Position numbers and translations under genes: made by a program
The notes under the pieces: model-generated
Databases searched by the model: none
What the model saw: the letters and a program-made list of their open reading frames with translations, nothing else
Told to the model about the DNA's origin: nothing
Shown: positions 22,399-37,300 of the stretch, one piece after another
Position numbering within the stretch: the stretch's first letter is position 1
Layout: each line of letters begins with the position of its first letter
Source: Scolanthus callimorphus
Lineage: Eukaryota; Cnidaria; Anthozoa; Actiniaria; Edwardsiidae
Reading direction: 5' to 3'
Length of the DNA: 64,000 bases
Assembly (NCBI GenBank): GCA_033964015.1
Contig: CM066922.1
Span: 26,902,961 to 26,966,960 of the forward strand

Positions 22399-25300
22399 AG
22401 GCACCGACCCTGAGGGGATAGTTGTTTTAGTATATACCAAATCAGTAGAATAAAATACAGTGGATTAAGGTTCAAAACGCAATATCGCGCGCGAAACGAG
22501 CGCCATTTTGAGAGTTTTCTCAAAACAGTAAATAGTTAGCACTTATTCTATTTCAATTGAGGTGGATAGTGGCAGAATATTTACCGAGAGCCGCAGGCTC
22601 GAGGTAAATATTCCTAAAGCCACTATCCACCGAAATTGAAATAGAATAAGTGTTTTAGTATATACCAGCAAGGCAACCTGTCGAATTTTCAGTCGGAAAA
22701 CAATAAGAAAAGTTGTGTTAGCGTTTTAAAACTACGTGCATGACAAAACTCACGCAAACCTAGATGATTTGCATAAGCACGTTTTTGGTCGACTTGACAG
22801 CACTAGAAAGTTTGCAAGCATTTACTTCGAAAAGCTCCGGAAAAAAGTGGACAATTTAAGGGATTTTCAACAAATTTGGACATGCAGCGAGCAATATATT
22901 GCATCATTTCAATTCAAGAAGGAATATAGCTGCAAATTGGAGAGCATTTGTAAGCAATTCGCCAAAAGTTTCCGAGATGAAAATTATTGTCGGCAGCCAC
23001 TCGTTGCACAAGTAGTTTGCTGGAAAAATGGAGTGAGCAAACACCGTAAACACTGGATATTTGAGGAAAAACGATTTAGCAGGATAAAACAGCTACACGA
23101 AACCTTGTGAAAAGGCTTTATGGGGTTATCATTAGGCAAGAAGAAAGAGAACTAACTACTAACAGAAGTCTCCTTTGTGGCGGACAGTTCGCTCGCAAAA
23201 AAATACAAGAAAGCTGCCGATCAGTCGTTGCAAGACACAAACCATCCTCAGGTACTTTGAAAATTAGCTCTTTCGACTTTATTTTCTCGACATATTGTAG
23301 ATTATAATTTTGATTTTTGTCAAATTAATAAAATAAAGGAAAATACATGCCTAAAAAGAATTTTCATTCATGCTTTGCAAACTAATTTTGTCAACTCGGG
23401 TTTCACAGTGCAAGCGTGTTTTTCACAAACAACGCTCAGACGATTTGTGAGACTTATTAGATCCATTTTGAGACAAATAAATCTAGTTTGTTGCTTCTTT
23501 AGTTTTGTTGACTGACATTTCTTCCCCACTACATGAAATTTGCTTGCCAACACAATATCTACTGTTTCGGAGGTAAATAATGTCACAGATTCCGAGACTC
23601 TAAACCAATCAAATTGGTCGTTCTTAGGAGGTTGCCGAGCTGGTATATACTAATGTCGGATATCTACTATTTCAGGAACCAATCAGAGCGCGCGAAAATG
23701 ACTATTCACTGATTTGGTATATACTAAAACTTGATACAAACGATTACATATTAATTCATGCGCCAAAAGCAATGGGCCATGCCATTAGGCGGTTACCGAA
23801 ATTTGTGTAGCTTTATTGACACTAAGAATTGAAATTGATTAATCAAGCGGCTTGTTACAACAATACAGGAACTGGCCGCACTGAAGAATTTGCCTTTTTT
23901 TAGTGGGACGGTTCAGCTTTTAATAACCGCGCACTTTCTATAAAAGTTCCAAGAACACTTGGTTTTTGTCATGTCTCGGTGATAACATCGTGTTTGAGCC
24001 CCAGTTGTAAAATCATGTCGATTTCATGCCAAAGCCACTTAGCCACTTGAACGTTAACGTTTCTCTTACAGACAAAAGCTGTGCATTGATGTGGACGAGT
24101 GCACCAAGAATCCATGCCAACATTTCTGTACAACAATCAGGGCTCATATGATTGCTCCTGTCGTGCGGGATTTAACAAAGCTGGTACCAAGTGTACCCCT
24201 AAAGACTGTGGCCAACCATCTGTTTCCTCCTGCCCCAGCGACACGTATCAGGACCACTCTATAGACGTTTGCAAGAAAGCCACAAAAACCTGTCTCAGTG
24301 GTACAGTATACACACAGGATTGCACCATCTCCTGTCCTAGGAACTACGGGTTGGCAAAAATTCTTCCCCAGCCATGGTACAAGTTTGCACAAAACTACTC
24401 AGCTGTTTCATTTGCAGGATCGAGCTTGGTCATCTCATGTCAGTTGAATGGGGCTGGGCCAGGTGTCCGATGGAACAGGAATATAGGCCAGCTCTTCTGC
24501 CGACGAGTTAATGATCCTCCGACTGATACAGTTCTAAGTTCTGACACCTTACTTGAGCACGCACGACCAGGGACGCTAGTCGGGACATTGACAAGTACAG
24601 ATCAACAGCGAGGGCAGACATTTACTTACACTGTAGAGGCTCCAGCTCTGCTTTTCAGAACAACTGGCAACAGACTGGAGAGTATTTTGGAATAACCCTT
24701 CTTCGCAAGGTGCCATAGCTTTGGTTAATAACAGCGTGACAGTAAGAATACGTACCCAAGACTCGGGGAGCCCACCTATGTGGTTAAATAAGGAGTTTAA
24801 AGTCCGAATAATAGATGTGATGACCCACCAATGAATATAACGCTGTCAAGTGCTGAGGTTTACGAGGATGCGGCCGTTGGAACTACTGTGGGGATTTTGG
24901 CAGCGGTCGACAGTGATGCACCTAGAGGCTCTCCTCCCTCTTCTGACTTCAAATGGGAACTTACTGACTCCAGTAATGGTTACTTCAATATCTCAGGTGC
25001 CAATATCACAGTGCGCAAACCGTTAGACCACGAGTCTCAGAACATACACCGAATTGTAGTCAAGTGTTCAGATTTTGGGCATCCTGTACAGAGTGTTACA
25101 GAATCGTTTGTGATTGATGTTCGCTATAGAAACGAGCCTCCTAAAGAGCTCACTATCACAAAATCGACAGTACTGGAGAATTCACAAGTAGGGACGCTTG
25201 TTGAAATCTTCAAGCATCCGATGAAGACGGGGACATAATCACTTTTAACATCAGCCAGTCCGATAACAACACCTTGGAGAAGTTCGAGATGGGTCAAAGA

Positions 25301-28300
25301 CTCTGTGGGAACCAGGGCCGTAAGAAGATCTGTAAAGTTCCAATACTTGTGAAAGGTGCACTTGACTACGAGAGCAAGGAGATCTACCTTCTGTCTGTAT
25401 TGGCCGGTACTTCCTCTAGTTATGTCTTCAAGCAATTTTTGTTGCGAGTTCTGGACGTTAACGAAGCACCGACTAAAGTCATGCTGACTGGATCTCATTC
25501 TGTCCAGAAAACTCCCAAAATGATTCTTTGGCGGGCTCATTCTGGTAAGACATTGCTACAGACAGCCTTGTCGATGGCGTTCTGGGTGGGCTTCTGTGCT
25601 CTGAGATGAACCGTGACACGTCACGTCACACATGTCTTACCAAACACAGGAAGCCCACCCAGAACGCGAGGGACAAGGCTTTCTGCATAAGCACATAATG
25701 ACATAAGAACATAACGCCATAAGAGAAAAAACATGTTTATGTCGTTATCTCAATGTTATGTTGTTATGTCTGATGTTCACACTTGTACATAAGAGCACAT
25801 GAGAGCGCGCGCTCATGTGGTTATGTCGTTATGTCGCTAGTGTGCACCAGGCATTAGCTACATACATTTTAGACGATCTGCAAACGCCTTCACAGGGTCC
25901 CACATTGTGACCATGTGGTCTCCAATGGTTACTAGATTTAGGGTTTGGAGAGCAAATAGTTTTACCTAGTCGCCAATAGCAGCTTACGTTTCTAGTTTGT
26001 AGGTTTTTACAAAATGCCCTTCTCGAAATTTTAGTATTAATTCTGGAGAAAAGATGGCGACCAGATTTCCAAACGGCGACCAATGGCACTTCCAAAAACC
26101 TGCTGATCCTGCTGCATATTTTGTAAAGGGGTTTATAGAAAATTATTTGAATGTATTTAATTTTTTTATTTTCCTGATACTTGCACGCCATCCTAAGAGT
26201 AGATGATTTTTGATTTAATTATAATCTGTGCAAGTATTAGAGCACTACATTGTCTTGCGGTATTGGAATATCCCACGTAAGGATGTCCTATGTTTGGAAA
26301 CGAAAAACATTTTCATGACTGATAACAAAGACCAAGTAGGAGCTAGAAGTATGGCTTCCATCATGTAAGTAGTGTAAGACGTCCCAGGCATTCCTTGCAT
26401 GCCACAGGCTTCCCAGTAACTCAGGGAGTTTCTCCTTGCACGCCACAGGCTTCCCCAGTAATTCACAGGGAGTTTCTGCAGAAACCCATCCATGCGAAAA
26501 ATTGAATTTCCATGACACAAGAATGGGAAGTGTTCGGATTTCCCATGGATAATAAACGAATTCCGAGCAATTAACATTTAAAGCCTTTCCCATGATATGT
26601 TTTCTCCCAAATTCCCTTGACTGCTACTAAATCACTAGTCTCCCACGCAGTCCGTGTTCTGTGTCGGTCCCGCAACGCTTCCATCCAAGCGTTGCGTGTC
26701 CGACAAAAAGCACGGGCTGCGTAGGAAACTACTAAATCACTAGTACTTTATTTTACGCAGTAGCCCGATATGCATTGTGGAGCATGTATTTTTTCTCTGT
26801 GTCAGGTGTCCGATCCTGATAATATAAACTCCCCAGTCCAGACCTACTCCTGTGCCCTCGTCCAAAGCCATCCCGATAATAGGTACTTTGTGGTTGAGTT
26901 TGGTACAGCGTTGGCCGTAAAGGGGAACCCTGTGATAGACTATGAACAAACACCTCAACTGAACGTTAGAGTGAAGTGCACAGACACAGGCAACCCACCT
27001 CTGTCCATCACAGCTGACTTCATGCTAAACGTCACAGGTAAGCAGACAAACCTTCGCCAGAAATAGCTATTGAAAGGATTGCTAGTTAGAGTTTTCTGGC
27101 ATCCCAAATTGCAGCTAAAATCATTGCATCGCGACCCGTGTTTTCAAAACATCGATTTGTTTTTAGCTTTCCTGTTCCACCAGTCAATCTTATGAGTCAA
27201 TCAGATTTTTGTCATGTCTCGCCTTGTGCAGTCGTCTGAATTTCCGTCGCGACGTTGTCTGGTTTTAGTGTAGAGGGAAGCCAGTTGACTGCATTAGGCG
27301 AAACATGGCAGGAGTTTCATTGGTTCGATATTTGATTGGCGGAAATGCAAAAGTCAAAATTTTGATGTTTTTTTAAAAATCGGGTCGCGATACAGCGGTT
27401 CTAGCTGTAGTTGTAAGATTTATTTACAAAGCGCACACTTCACTTCGTATCACTTCATTTCAATTCCCTCAAGTTCACCTCAACCACTTCTCAGTGTTTG
27501 GAAATCCTGATGAAGCACGCTGTCTAGTGTTTGATGTATTACTTGAAACTCTTGGTTTTGTTTGCTTATCAATGAACATTTATCGGCGCTTATTTTGCAG
27601 ATATCAACGAAGCTCCAACTTCAATTACATTGTCCAGCAATACAGTGCCAGAAAATTCACCCCAAGGCACTTTTGTTGGAACACTTTCATGCGACGATCC
27701 AGAGAAGGCCTACCAAAACTACACCTACAGTGTTGAGGGCCCCAGAGGGGTACCATTCTCGCTAGGGGCAAATGGGAGGTCCCTTATTGTTAATGGCTCA
27801 TTAGACTTTGAGGCCACTCCTACAATTGACGTGGTTGTCAAGGTTACGGACAGCGGCGGTCTAAGCAAGGACGTTTACATTGAAGATAGCGTTGACAGGT
27901 CAGTAAAAACGATATCTATATCTCGGTATTGCCATTGGTTGATTGTGGAGGATACTTAGACCCCGTCCACACTACTCCGTTTTCAAACGAAAACGGATCA
28001 ATCCGAAAACGCTCTCCAGAGTGGAGCGATTTGAAAACGGAGCTGTTTGAATACGCTGTTTCCTAGTGTGGACGGATGAAAACGATGCTATCTGAAAACG
28101 ATGACGTCAGCACAGCAAACCCGACCAATTTCGCGAGCCGACAGATCGAAAGGCGCATGCGTTGAGCTTGTTTGAGCATGCCCACTGAATGCATCAGAGC
28201 GTTTTCGTACGGATACGCGTTGTAGTGTGGACGGGCGAAACGATACGAAAACGATAAGTGTGGACGCAAATCTTTTTGAAAACGGAGCAAAAAGTCTCCG

Positions 28301-31300
28301 TTTTCGTTTTAAAGCGGTGTAGTGTGGACGGGGTCTTAGGGGAGAAGTACTATTTTGATCATCACATAAATTAATAGACTGTTAGCAGCCCCTACTTTGG
28401 CACGTCCCCAGAAAGTCTAAAAATTATTTTCTTAATAGAGCACATTTCAGATGACCATCGTGAAAAAGTAAACGCAATTGTGCAATCACTAGCCAATCAG
28501 AAAGATGCAACTACTGCTGAATGGTTTCCAGCCCAGCCAATCAGGAGCCGAACCAATTGGCTAGTAATTCCTTGCTTGTAATTAGTTCGCAATTTGATTG
28601 GTTGATAGAAATAAGCAGCCAATGAGAAAGCAAACCAATTGCAAACACGACGGTCATCTGAAATCCGCTCTAGTTAATAATATAATATCTCGTTTATTCC
28701 AACCTTTCGCAGCTAGAAGCTGAATTACAGGCGGGTCATTTACATGGACATATACAATAAATATAGTTATAAATATAAATAGCAAATCTAAAGTTCATAC
28801 AGTCAGTCCCTCAATAGGCTGTGGGCGTGTTTTACTGTGACAATTTTTGAAATCTGTCAGTGTTACACAGGGCCTTCTTTGGCTGATTTCCTTTTTACTC
28901 ATTCATGCGCGCGCATGCGCAAATGAAGGAGTATTGGTATGATGTGGGACTTCTGCGTTAGCACGATTCTGCGTTAGCACGATTTCGATTCGATTAGCGC
29001 CATTCGATTGTCGTTCCACTTTCTTTCAACCTTTCCACTTATCGTCTCTCCAGTTTGACTACTTACAACAGTTGCGATTTCGCAGTGGTAACCCATCCAC
29101 TTTCTAACGTCGCCCGATCGGCTTAAGTTTGGTCTATCAGCGTTCAAGTGCTATACACGGCTTGCCATCTTGCCAACCAGTTGCTAACTTCCGGTACAAA
29201 ATAATTTTATAGTCGAAGGCCGACCATGCCAGCAGATCTCGCAAACGTCACTTCCGGATCAAATTTCAAGATGGCGGGAAACTACTATAACTCGGGATAC
29301 GAAGGATGTTTTCCTAAGAGTTTTCCGTGGGTTTTTTTGCTTTCTGAGAAAACTGGCGGATTGCGTTACGATAATTAGTCATGTAGAGACGTCTCAACGA
29401 TTAGCAGCTCTGCAAAAGTTCGCATATTGGGAAGCATTTCTTCTGTATTCATGCACTCCCAGGCAGCTTCAAATTTGCACAGTGGAGTATTTTAGGTGAG
29501 TCCCGTGAATCTGTGGTGGAGAGAAACTATCTTCTGTTTTTCGTTAAGACATTCGTGAAAGAAATGGACGACAAAGTGGAGGGGTTATTTGATCTTGGAC
29601 TTTCCCGGGGGTCGGGCTCTTTGGTCATGAGTCTGGTAACTATCTCGTAGGTTCATTGCAATAAGTCACACGACTTATGGTAGGAATATTGACCAAGATT
29701 TGACACTGTATTTTGGCCAATGATGGGGAATTTTTTCTGTAAAAATTAAAAACGTCAATCCCCACCCCTTGCTGCACCTCCCCCCCCCCCCCCCAGCGGC
29801 TTAACATTGTGTGTGGGGGTGGCTTGTGAAAATGTATCAGAAAATAGGGTCTGTATACAAAATGGTACAGTTTACATAACAGGACTACTATGAGAATTAT
29901 ATATTGGACTCCATGCTTTACAATTAAGAAAAAATTGAGTGAAAATTCAGTAGGCCGGATCCAGTTTGGTGTTCCTGAGGAATTTTGAATTCATTTTTTC
30001 ATTGAACAAGTATGGAGCCCTGTTATTTATTAATAATATAGCATTCATACATAGACTTAAACTATCCAATTTCAAAATAATTGGACACTTAGCAAATTCA
30101 AGAAAATCAATCTGCCAGCACTATTGGATTTTGTGCCTGTATATATGCTTGTCATGTCCATGCTAGGGGTAAACCAACTGGAGATCTCTTTCAAAGGCAA
30201 TACGACAACATTTGAACAAAAATCAGAGACATTTTCTTGAATTGCCCATATCTTCCATGTGGCTATTGATGAGAACTTACCACATGCCTGTATCCAGTAT
30301 TTTCCCAGCGGGGGCTCCCCTATTCTTGGATGGGGGTGCTCATTGTGAAATTTTGATTTTGATCCCTAAAAGGTACCAACAAGACATATTTTCCTATAAA
30401 TTCATGTCCAGTACACCAATATAGATTCACCCAACAAACCACCTATACCAGTCTATCACTATCTATCATCCAGGGTTAGGTTAGGGTCAGGTTTAGGGTA
30501 GGGTAGGTTAGGGTTATCCCTAAAAGCTACCAGAGGCCTGGTTTTTTAACCCTAAAAGGTACGACATGCACCCCGCCCCAAGATAGGGCAAGTCTCCTCC
30601 CAAAGTATTTTCATATCTGAAAAATTATCCATTCACTAATTCCAAATTCATGAATGAGTTGGCTCATAGAGCCCTTTGATCTCAAATGTATTGAGAAGTG
30701 CGAATACTAGACGGGTATTAATAAGTTGGTAAAGGGGGTTTNNNNNNNNNNNNNNNNNNNNNNNNNNNNNNNNNNNNNNNNNNNNNNNNNNNNNNNNNNN
30801 NNNNNNNNNNNNNNNNNNNNNNNNNNNNNNNNNNNNNNNNNATGTTCGAAAGAAGTGAGTTCGACGTTTATACAAGCTGCATAGAAAATTCGTTTTTGGG
30901 CTGCGCTTTCACGCACATGAATAATAATATTTGTATCGCGTGAAGAATAAAACCAACAGGCTTTTTTTACTACACGCAGAAAATAAAACGTTTATCTTTT
31001 TCACTGGAGGCTTGATGGAAATGCGTTTATCAAAAATAAAGGCGCGTTTCGCCATGTTGCAAAAGTGTCCCCGGGGCCTGGAGCTTTAACAACGACCATG
31101 TCCCTGGTGACCGGGAAAAAAGTAACATTTAACACTTAGTGAATGTTAAATCGGGGGGCCGCGATGTCAATTGACTGGTGCATGACAGAAGTCACTTGGA
31201 CATAGTCTATCTAACCAGGTTTTCAGAAACAAATTGCATGGGGGAGGGTCCAATTTTTTTTTTACCTACGACTGGGGAGGGTCAATTTTTTGGTTATGTT

Positions 31301-34300
31301 CAAGGGGAGGGTCCTAATTTTTTTAGCCTGTTTGAAAAAAATGGAGCCCTCCCCCCCCGGTAAATAATGATACGTCCCTAACTTCAACCGAATCAAATAA
31401 AATTATACAGGAAACAAATCATCAAATTCAGTTCCTGTCATACTGACCAACGCTGCAGACCATATGCGTTTTTGCAAACGTGAAAATATAAAATATTTAG
31501 AGTTTCCAGACTTGCATCCCTAAGTTGAATTACGTTGGATCTCCCCGCGCCAATGGCTGCCAAGCAGTCGTAAGCACAGACAATAAAGTAACCGGTCGGC
31601 GGTACATTTTATTTCAGACCGAAATGACGCACCAACTGATATCAAACTCCCTGGTGTCAACAACAAACTGAGTATCAACGAGAACTCCCAGCCGGGTGTT
31701 ATAATAAGCCATTTTGACCTGGTCGACCAAGATCGTGATGCACCCGTATGCGTTCTGACAGACAACGCAGGAGGCCGTGTTCAAGTGTTCGGCAGAAATC
31801 TAGTTGCCGGACTGACCAATACCAACTATGAAGCGCTTAACCCTCCTGAGCTGCGGATAATATTGAACTGCTCTGATGGCCATAACGAGTTTATCAGCAA
31901 ACACTTTGATATTCCTGTCAATGGTGAGTAAACAATCACTAAATGAGGCTCAGCATAATACTGACACTATCTCGAGCCTTGACAAATATCATGATCATTT
32001 TATTTCAATTCGTCTTTCGGATGAGACAATAAACTCTGACTCGGTGGTGTCACGCCTTCAAACGCCTACCCATTTACAGGGGGAACTCAAATAACTACTG
32101 AGGCGTAATAAACCCTCTGCAGTGACCACCCTCAGTGTCTGTGCTCGTAACCGCTTGGCTACCCCGGCTCGATCTTAACGGTCGTCAACTAGCCAATACT
32201 AGTAGAATTTTCGTTTGGGCTAGTGATTTTGGCTCTTAAATAGCCATCTTGGCTACTGGATTTTTGGCAAGGAAGTAAAACTTTCAAAAGTTTTTACGAG
32301 GTTTTTACTTCTAAATAAATTGAAAGAAAACAGGAGGTAAAATCATTCTACAACAAATCATCTGTATGAATTCTAAGACTGTTCCCTACTGTCACGAATA
32401 ATGGTAACATTTAAAAATTCATTTTATTCAGTGCATGGTGCTAGTAGAAAACATATTATGGCTAGTGAATATTGGCCATTTACTGGCCACTTGACTACTT
32501 TTTCAAAAGTCAAGATCGAGCCCTGCTACCAGTGGTGACGTTGAGACCAGCGCAATTCAGCTTTCGAGTTGCAAGTATGGGAAGTCGGCCTCCGATATTT
32601 TTATAATATTTTATATTTTGTTTTTAATTCATATTTATCACTATAAAATCTGTACATTTACATTTACTAACTGATATGCAAATAGCAAAGCAAGAAGAGG
32701 CGAATCAGTCGTTACTGTTTTTAGATTTGAAGGCTTGTACACAAAAGAAAATTACGTATAGAATGGACACTTTAAATCCCCTCTGTTTCAAAATAAATTA
32801 TGAGAAGGTAATGCAAGAAAGAAAAGAAATCACGAAGCGACAGCGATGCTCAACTTTTGACACGTTTAAGGTTAAGTAATTTCATATTACCCTTCGCGGA
32901 AATTTTCCCATAAATTTACTGTAAATTGAGAAAAAAAAAATTAAAAGTAAATTCAGAAAATTGAGCATTTTCGTCCTATGTTTTCACTATCCGCCCCCCC
33001 CCCCCCCCTACCCCCTCTCAGAAATCCTGGCTACGCCGCTGAATGTCTATGTAGTCATCATGACTATTTTATTTTACCTTTCAGACGTTAACGAGGCACA
33101 CTAGATATTTCTGTAAGCAACTTGAAGGTCAAGGAAACAAAGCGAATGCTGTCATTGGCATATCAATGTTACAGATCCCGACATCGGCCAATCACATCAC
33201 TGCAACGTTTGTGACGTCATGGCAAATGGCACCTGCCCTCCCAGTACATACTTCACGTGGATAATAACTTGAGTCTTATGACGTCACAGCCTCTTGATTT
33301 CGAGCAGTCCCACATGCGTAAGATTAGGCTGAAGTGTACAGATGTGGTCACGAGCTCGCAGACTCCACTCAGCAAGGAAAGGAATTTACCATCACAGTCA
33401 TTGGTAGGTCGCGGTTTAAATAATTCAGGAGATCCTCTGTTTTTTTTTTTTGTTTTTTGTTTTGGGGGGGGGGGGTGCTCCGTCTACCCCCTCTGCCTCC
33501 TGTGCCTGTACCCCCTCTCGGGAAACTGTGTGATCCTGTCCTTTGCTCTCTTTTTTAGCGAGACAGCTTCCTCTTCCCTCTGCTTCTTTGAGTTATTGAA
33601 ATGATATTTATCTCAAATACATTTATTAATCTCAAGACCGATAAATGTCCTCTGTTAAAATGAAGATATATAAAATAAAGTAATGATAAACTTGAGTAAA
33701 AAAAATCCTGATTCATATGATCCCTTGCCATAATAAAAAATGTTGCGTAATAATGTCGAAACATACATGATTACGCTCCTACATTTATTCGTTTGAACAA
33801 AAATGAGTCAATGATACATGTATTGGGTACAAATCTGTTGCAATAGACCAAATCGGCTAACGGTGTTTACATCTTGTTTGCCACCCAATTCAGATCATGT
33901 GATGATTCCTTTGGGGTGGACAATTGTTCATCTTATACATACTGGCATGCGCTCGGTCGTGTGTAAGAAATTGGACAATTGTAACCACCCAAAGGAATCA
34001 TCACATGATCTGATTGGGTGGCAACAAGATGTAAACACTGTTAGCCGATTTGGTCTATGACGTCTTTTGTTTTAAATTGTAGTGTCAAAATCCAAACGAA
34101 CGCGGCAGTCCTGTTTAGGAGTTCATTATCATCATCTTTATTTACACACGGTAACACCTTCAGCGTTTGATCCCCCTTCCCCCCTTTTGGAGGGAGGCTA
34201 CTTCTTCGGCGTACGCCCGAAGACAAATATTTCCATTAGGCCGATAGTCACAACATATCGTCTCGCAAATTTTGTAACCGTGAAGTATATGTAATTGCTT

Positions 34301-37300
34301 ATCATTATTATTATTCGCTGACACCCACTGTAATACAGTTTCTTTTATAACTGCCAAAATGTGGTTCATTAAACTAGATTATAATTATCCTCTGCCCGCT
34401 CCGCCCTCTACCGCATCCGGGGGTAGACTGCTCCCTCTACGCACTGTCGCTCCCTTTTGATATGGTCTAGCCTGCGTAGCTGGCGGTTTTGTGGGGTTTT
34501 AGCAGGTTTTTATCCGCGAAATGTTTTGGTAGAAGGTGCGCTCGCGCGGGAACAACAAGCAACAACCGAACATTGCGCGGGTAAAACCCTACACAAACCC
34601 GCCAGCTACGCAGGCTAGATAGGTCCTGACAATGAACTTTGCATTTAGATGCGAATGAAGCGCCTACGAGCGTGTGCAAGTCCCCCTTCCATGTAGCCCT
34701 CGGGGCATCACTTGGTTCTGTTTGTAATCACGTTGGATGCAGTAGATCCTGATAATCAAGATATCAATGCCGGGAACGTCAGAAAGCAAGTTCTCCTCCT
34801 ACCAGCTTTTCCCCGAAGATGATGACGGTTTTCCGTTTCATTTTATCAACAACCGGATATTCAAAATTGAGGTATGATCTATATAACTCATTAGTTCCTC
34901 TTTTCATGTAATACAATATACGGACGAATATTTTACTAGTTGCGGAAGTGTGATACGGCTGCGTTCTGCACTCACTTTTGATTGTAGTAACGGTCGTATG
35001 ATAAGTTAGAGTTATAGCAAGGATAACAGATGAGTGTCGAAACTAACGCAAATACATATATTAGCCATTCAGAAACGACACTGTTTAGTGATGAACTAAT
35101 CAGGGGTCGCAGTTACTATCATTTAAGGGCGCGTTTTCACGATTTCAAAACATCAAAATAACTGATGGATAGCCAAATACTAGCCTAGTTGTTAAATAGC
35201 CCTTTAACTACAGAGTGGTCACGATTGTAGGCTTCATGACCTTTTATAGAGAGCGATGGAAAAGGATTGCAAGACTAAATTGAAATATTGTTGGGATGAA
35301 CAGTTTTCATAGTTTGAATTATAGCGGAGCTCCTTGCGGCGGCCGAAGGCCGCCGCAGAGCGGAGCACCATACCTAAGAAAACAGCGTCAAATAAAGGCA
35401 GATAACTGTAATACAGCAATTCGTAGTATGGGTAACCTGTGGAAATTGCTAGGGTCGATCCGAATTTTGGACGTCTTGGCAGTCCCGGATGTGTAACGTG
35501 GCCGTGATCGCTGACGCACAATAGCTCAATTGTGACGTCAAGCATGCTCAGCTAACAGGGGGAGGGTACGTCGCGTTGTCAAGGGAAGGGGGGTTGTTGA
35601 ATTTAACGTGCGTAAAGTTTGCGGCTTGAATGCTCCTGAAATTCTCTCCCAGTCGGAGTTTCAAGGACTAGAAGAAAAGACAACTAACTGGAGTACCATG
35701 CTATAAATAATTATGCCGCCGTCGAATACAAACAAACATGGGTCGTATTATCAGAAAAGCAGAAAGAAACGCCAAAAAACTGAACCACCAGAGCTAGGTG
35801 CTTCCGGGAAAAAGCCGGGCAAATCAGAGGAGAAAGAAGGTACACCATCATATTATACAAGATACTCGATAGTCGAGGGAGGAACGGTCTCGTTTCAGAC
35901 CTTCAGTGAGCCATAAAAACACAAATTTTCGGCTCTCCCTCGAGCTGATGGGGTAAAACAAAGTTTCCGTACATCTTAAACAAACAACACAACTCCTCAC
36001 GAGTAGCGTCGACGCGTCGAACCCATGCGCGGTAAGTAAAAAAATAAGACATATACTTTTGAGCCCCTGGTCCCAAAAATAAGTTTCTTTCTCATCCTCT
36101 GTTTAATCACCGGAAATCACAGTCACTTTACTTTACAGGAAGCGGAAATAATAAGTTTCTATTGTTCAGACCACTACACGTGACACGACGCGGCAAAAGT
36201 TAATAGTGAAGTTGATCTCTAGAGTTCTCTGTACACAAGCTCCTACCACTACTGGGACACAAGGTGTGAAAGTGGTGTGAAATACATGTGAAACATATGG
36301 TGTGAAAACTCCTTAATTTCACACACACATTTTTCACACCATTATGGTGTGAAACATGATGTGAAAATGGTGTGAAATGGTGATGTCCTTTTCACACCAT
36401 AAATAGTGTGAAAAATGGTGTGAAATGAGGCTCACTGGCAGCAGCTCATGGGTGTGAAAAAGGTTGGAAAATGTCTCCTGTGTGTAAAATAGTGTGAAAA
36501 TTTTCATGTCATGGAAATAGCATGCAGATGCAAATTATGCTTTGGATCGGAGTCATCCTCCTCCACCCTCTCTTCTAGAATAACAGGCCTACTTATATAC
36601 AATTCCAATTGCTACAGTAAGCTTCATAGCACCCTCATAATCTTGAAGGGCAGGGTGGTGCTCCCTGCAACAAGTGAGATTTGTGCAGCAATTTTCTAAG
36701 TAGACACATAGAGAATTCCAGAGTCTCGCCATACGCTTTACAGATAACGTTTATATTAGTATCGCACACAATATGTAGGTTGCATACATACAATAAACAT
36801 TAATTCACCCTAAAGCCCGGTTGGGGAACCATTCGTATCACATGCACGCCAACAAAAAGAACCTGCGAGGGTCAATAGTTTTTCTTCTTACAGTTGTTCC
36901 CAGAATACAGGTATGGCCGTGTTTTTGTAACAGTGTGATGCAAGCTACGTAGTCTATTTCTTTATCATGAAGCTGTAATATAGGTCTGTAAAAAAAGTCA
37001 ATAATAGTTGGCGCTAGGATCTCATGTCCACAGCTAACGCGCTTTCAAAAGTATTCATTTTTTCAAACTGATACGGATTTGCACACACACCAATCTAAAC
37101 CCAGAACAGCAATAAAAACATGACACTCAAAAAGGCTTATTGCCTATGAAATTCGGGAAAAAAGGGCACTAGTATATCTTTAGGCATACAGCAGTATCAT
37201 GATCTGATGATCAGTTCTCTTCAGAGTTTTAAGCTAAAAATAAACGCATGCAGCGGTTTCTTAATTTATGAACCGGAACCTGACACTGCCAAGTTTCCGT

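Larger units (their letters stand above)
21624..24071. other. Intron 1-2 with nested inverted-repeat elements
   Basis: Two hairpins (22318-22423 and 22535-22651) and two nested terminal-repeat pairs (22424/23730 and 22652/23655) fill most of this intron. The remaining sequence shows no exon. Confidence 0.6.

Noticed and set aside
35713..35916. Lys-rich 67-codon ATG frame
   Set aside because: No splice, homology or codon evidence; it lies in the large intron and could be chance.
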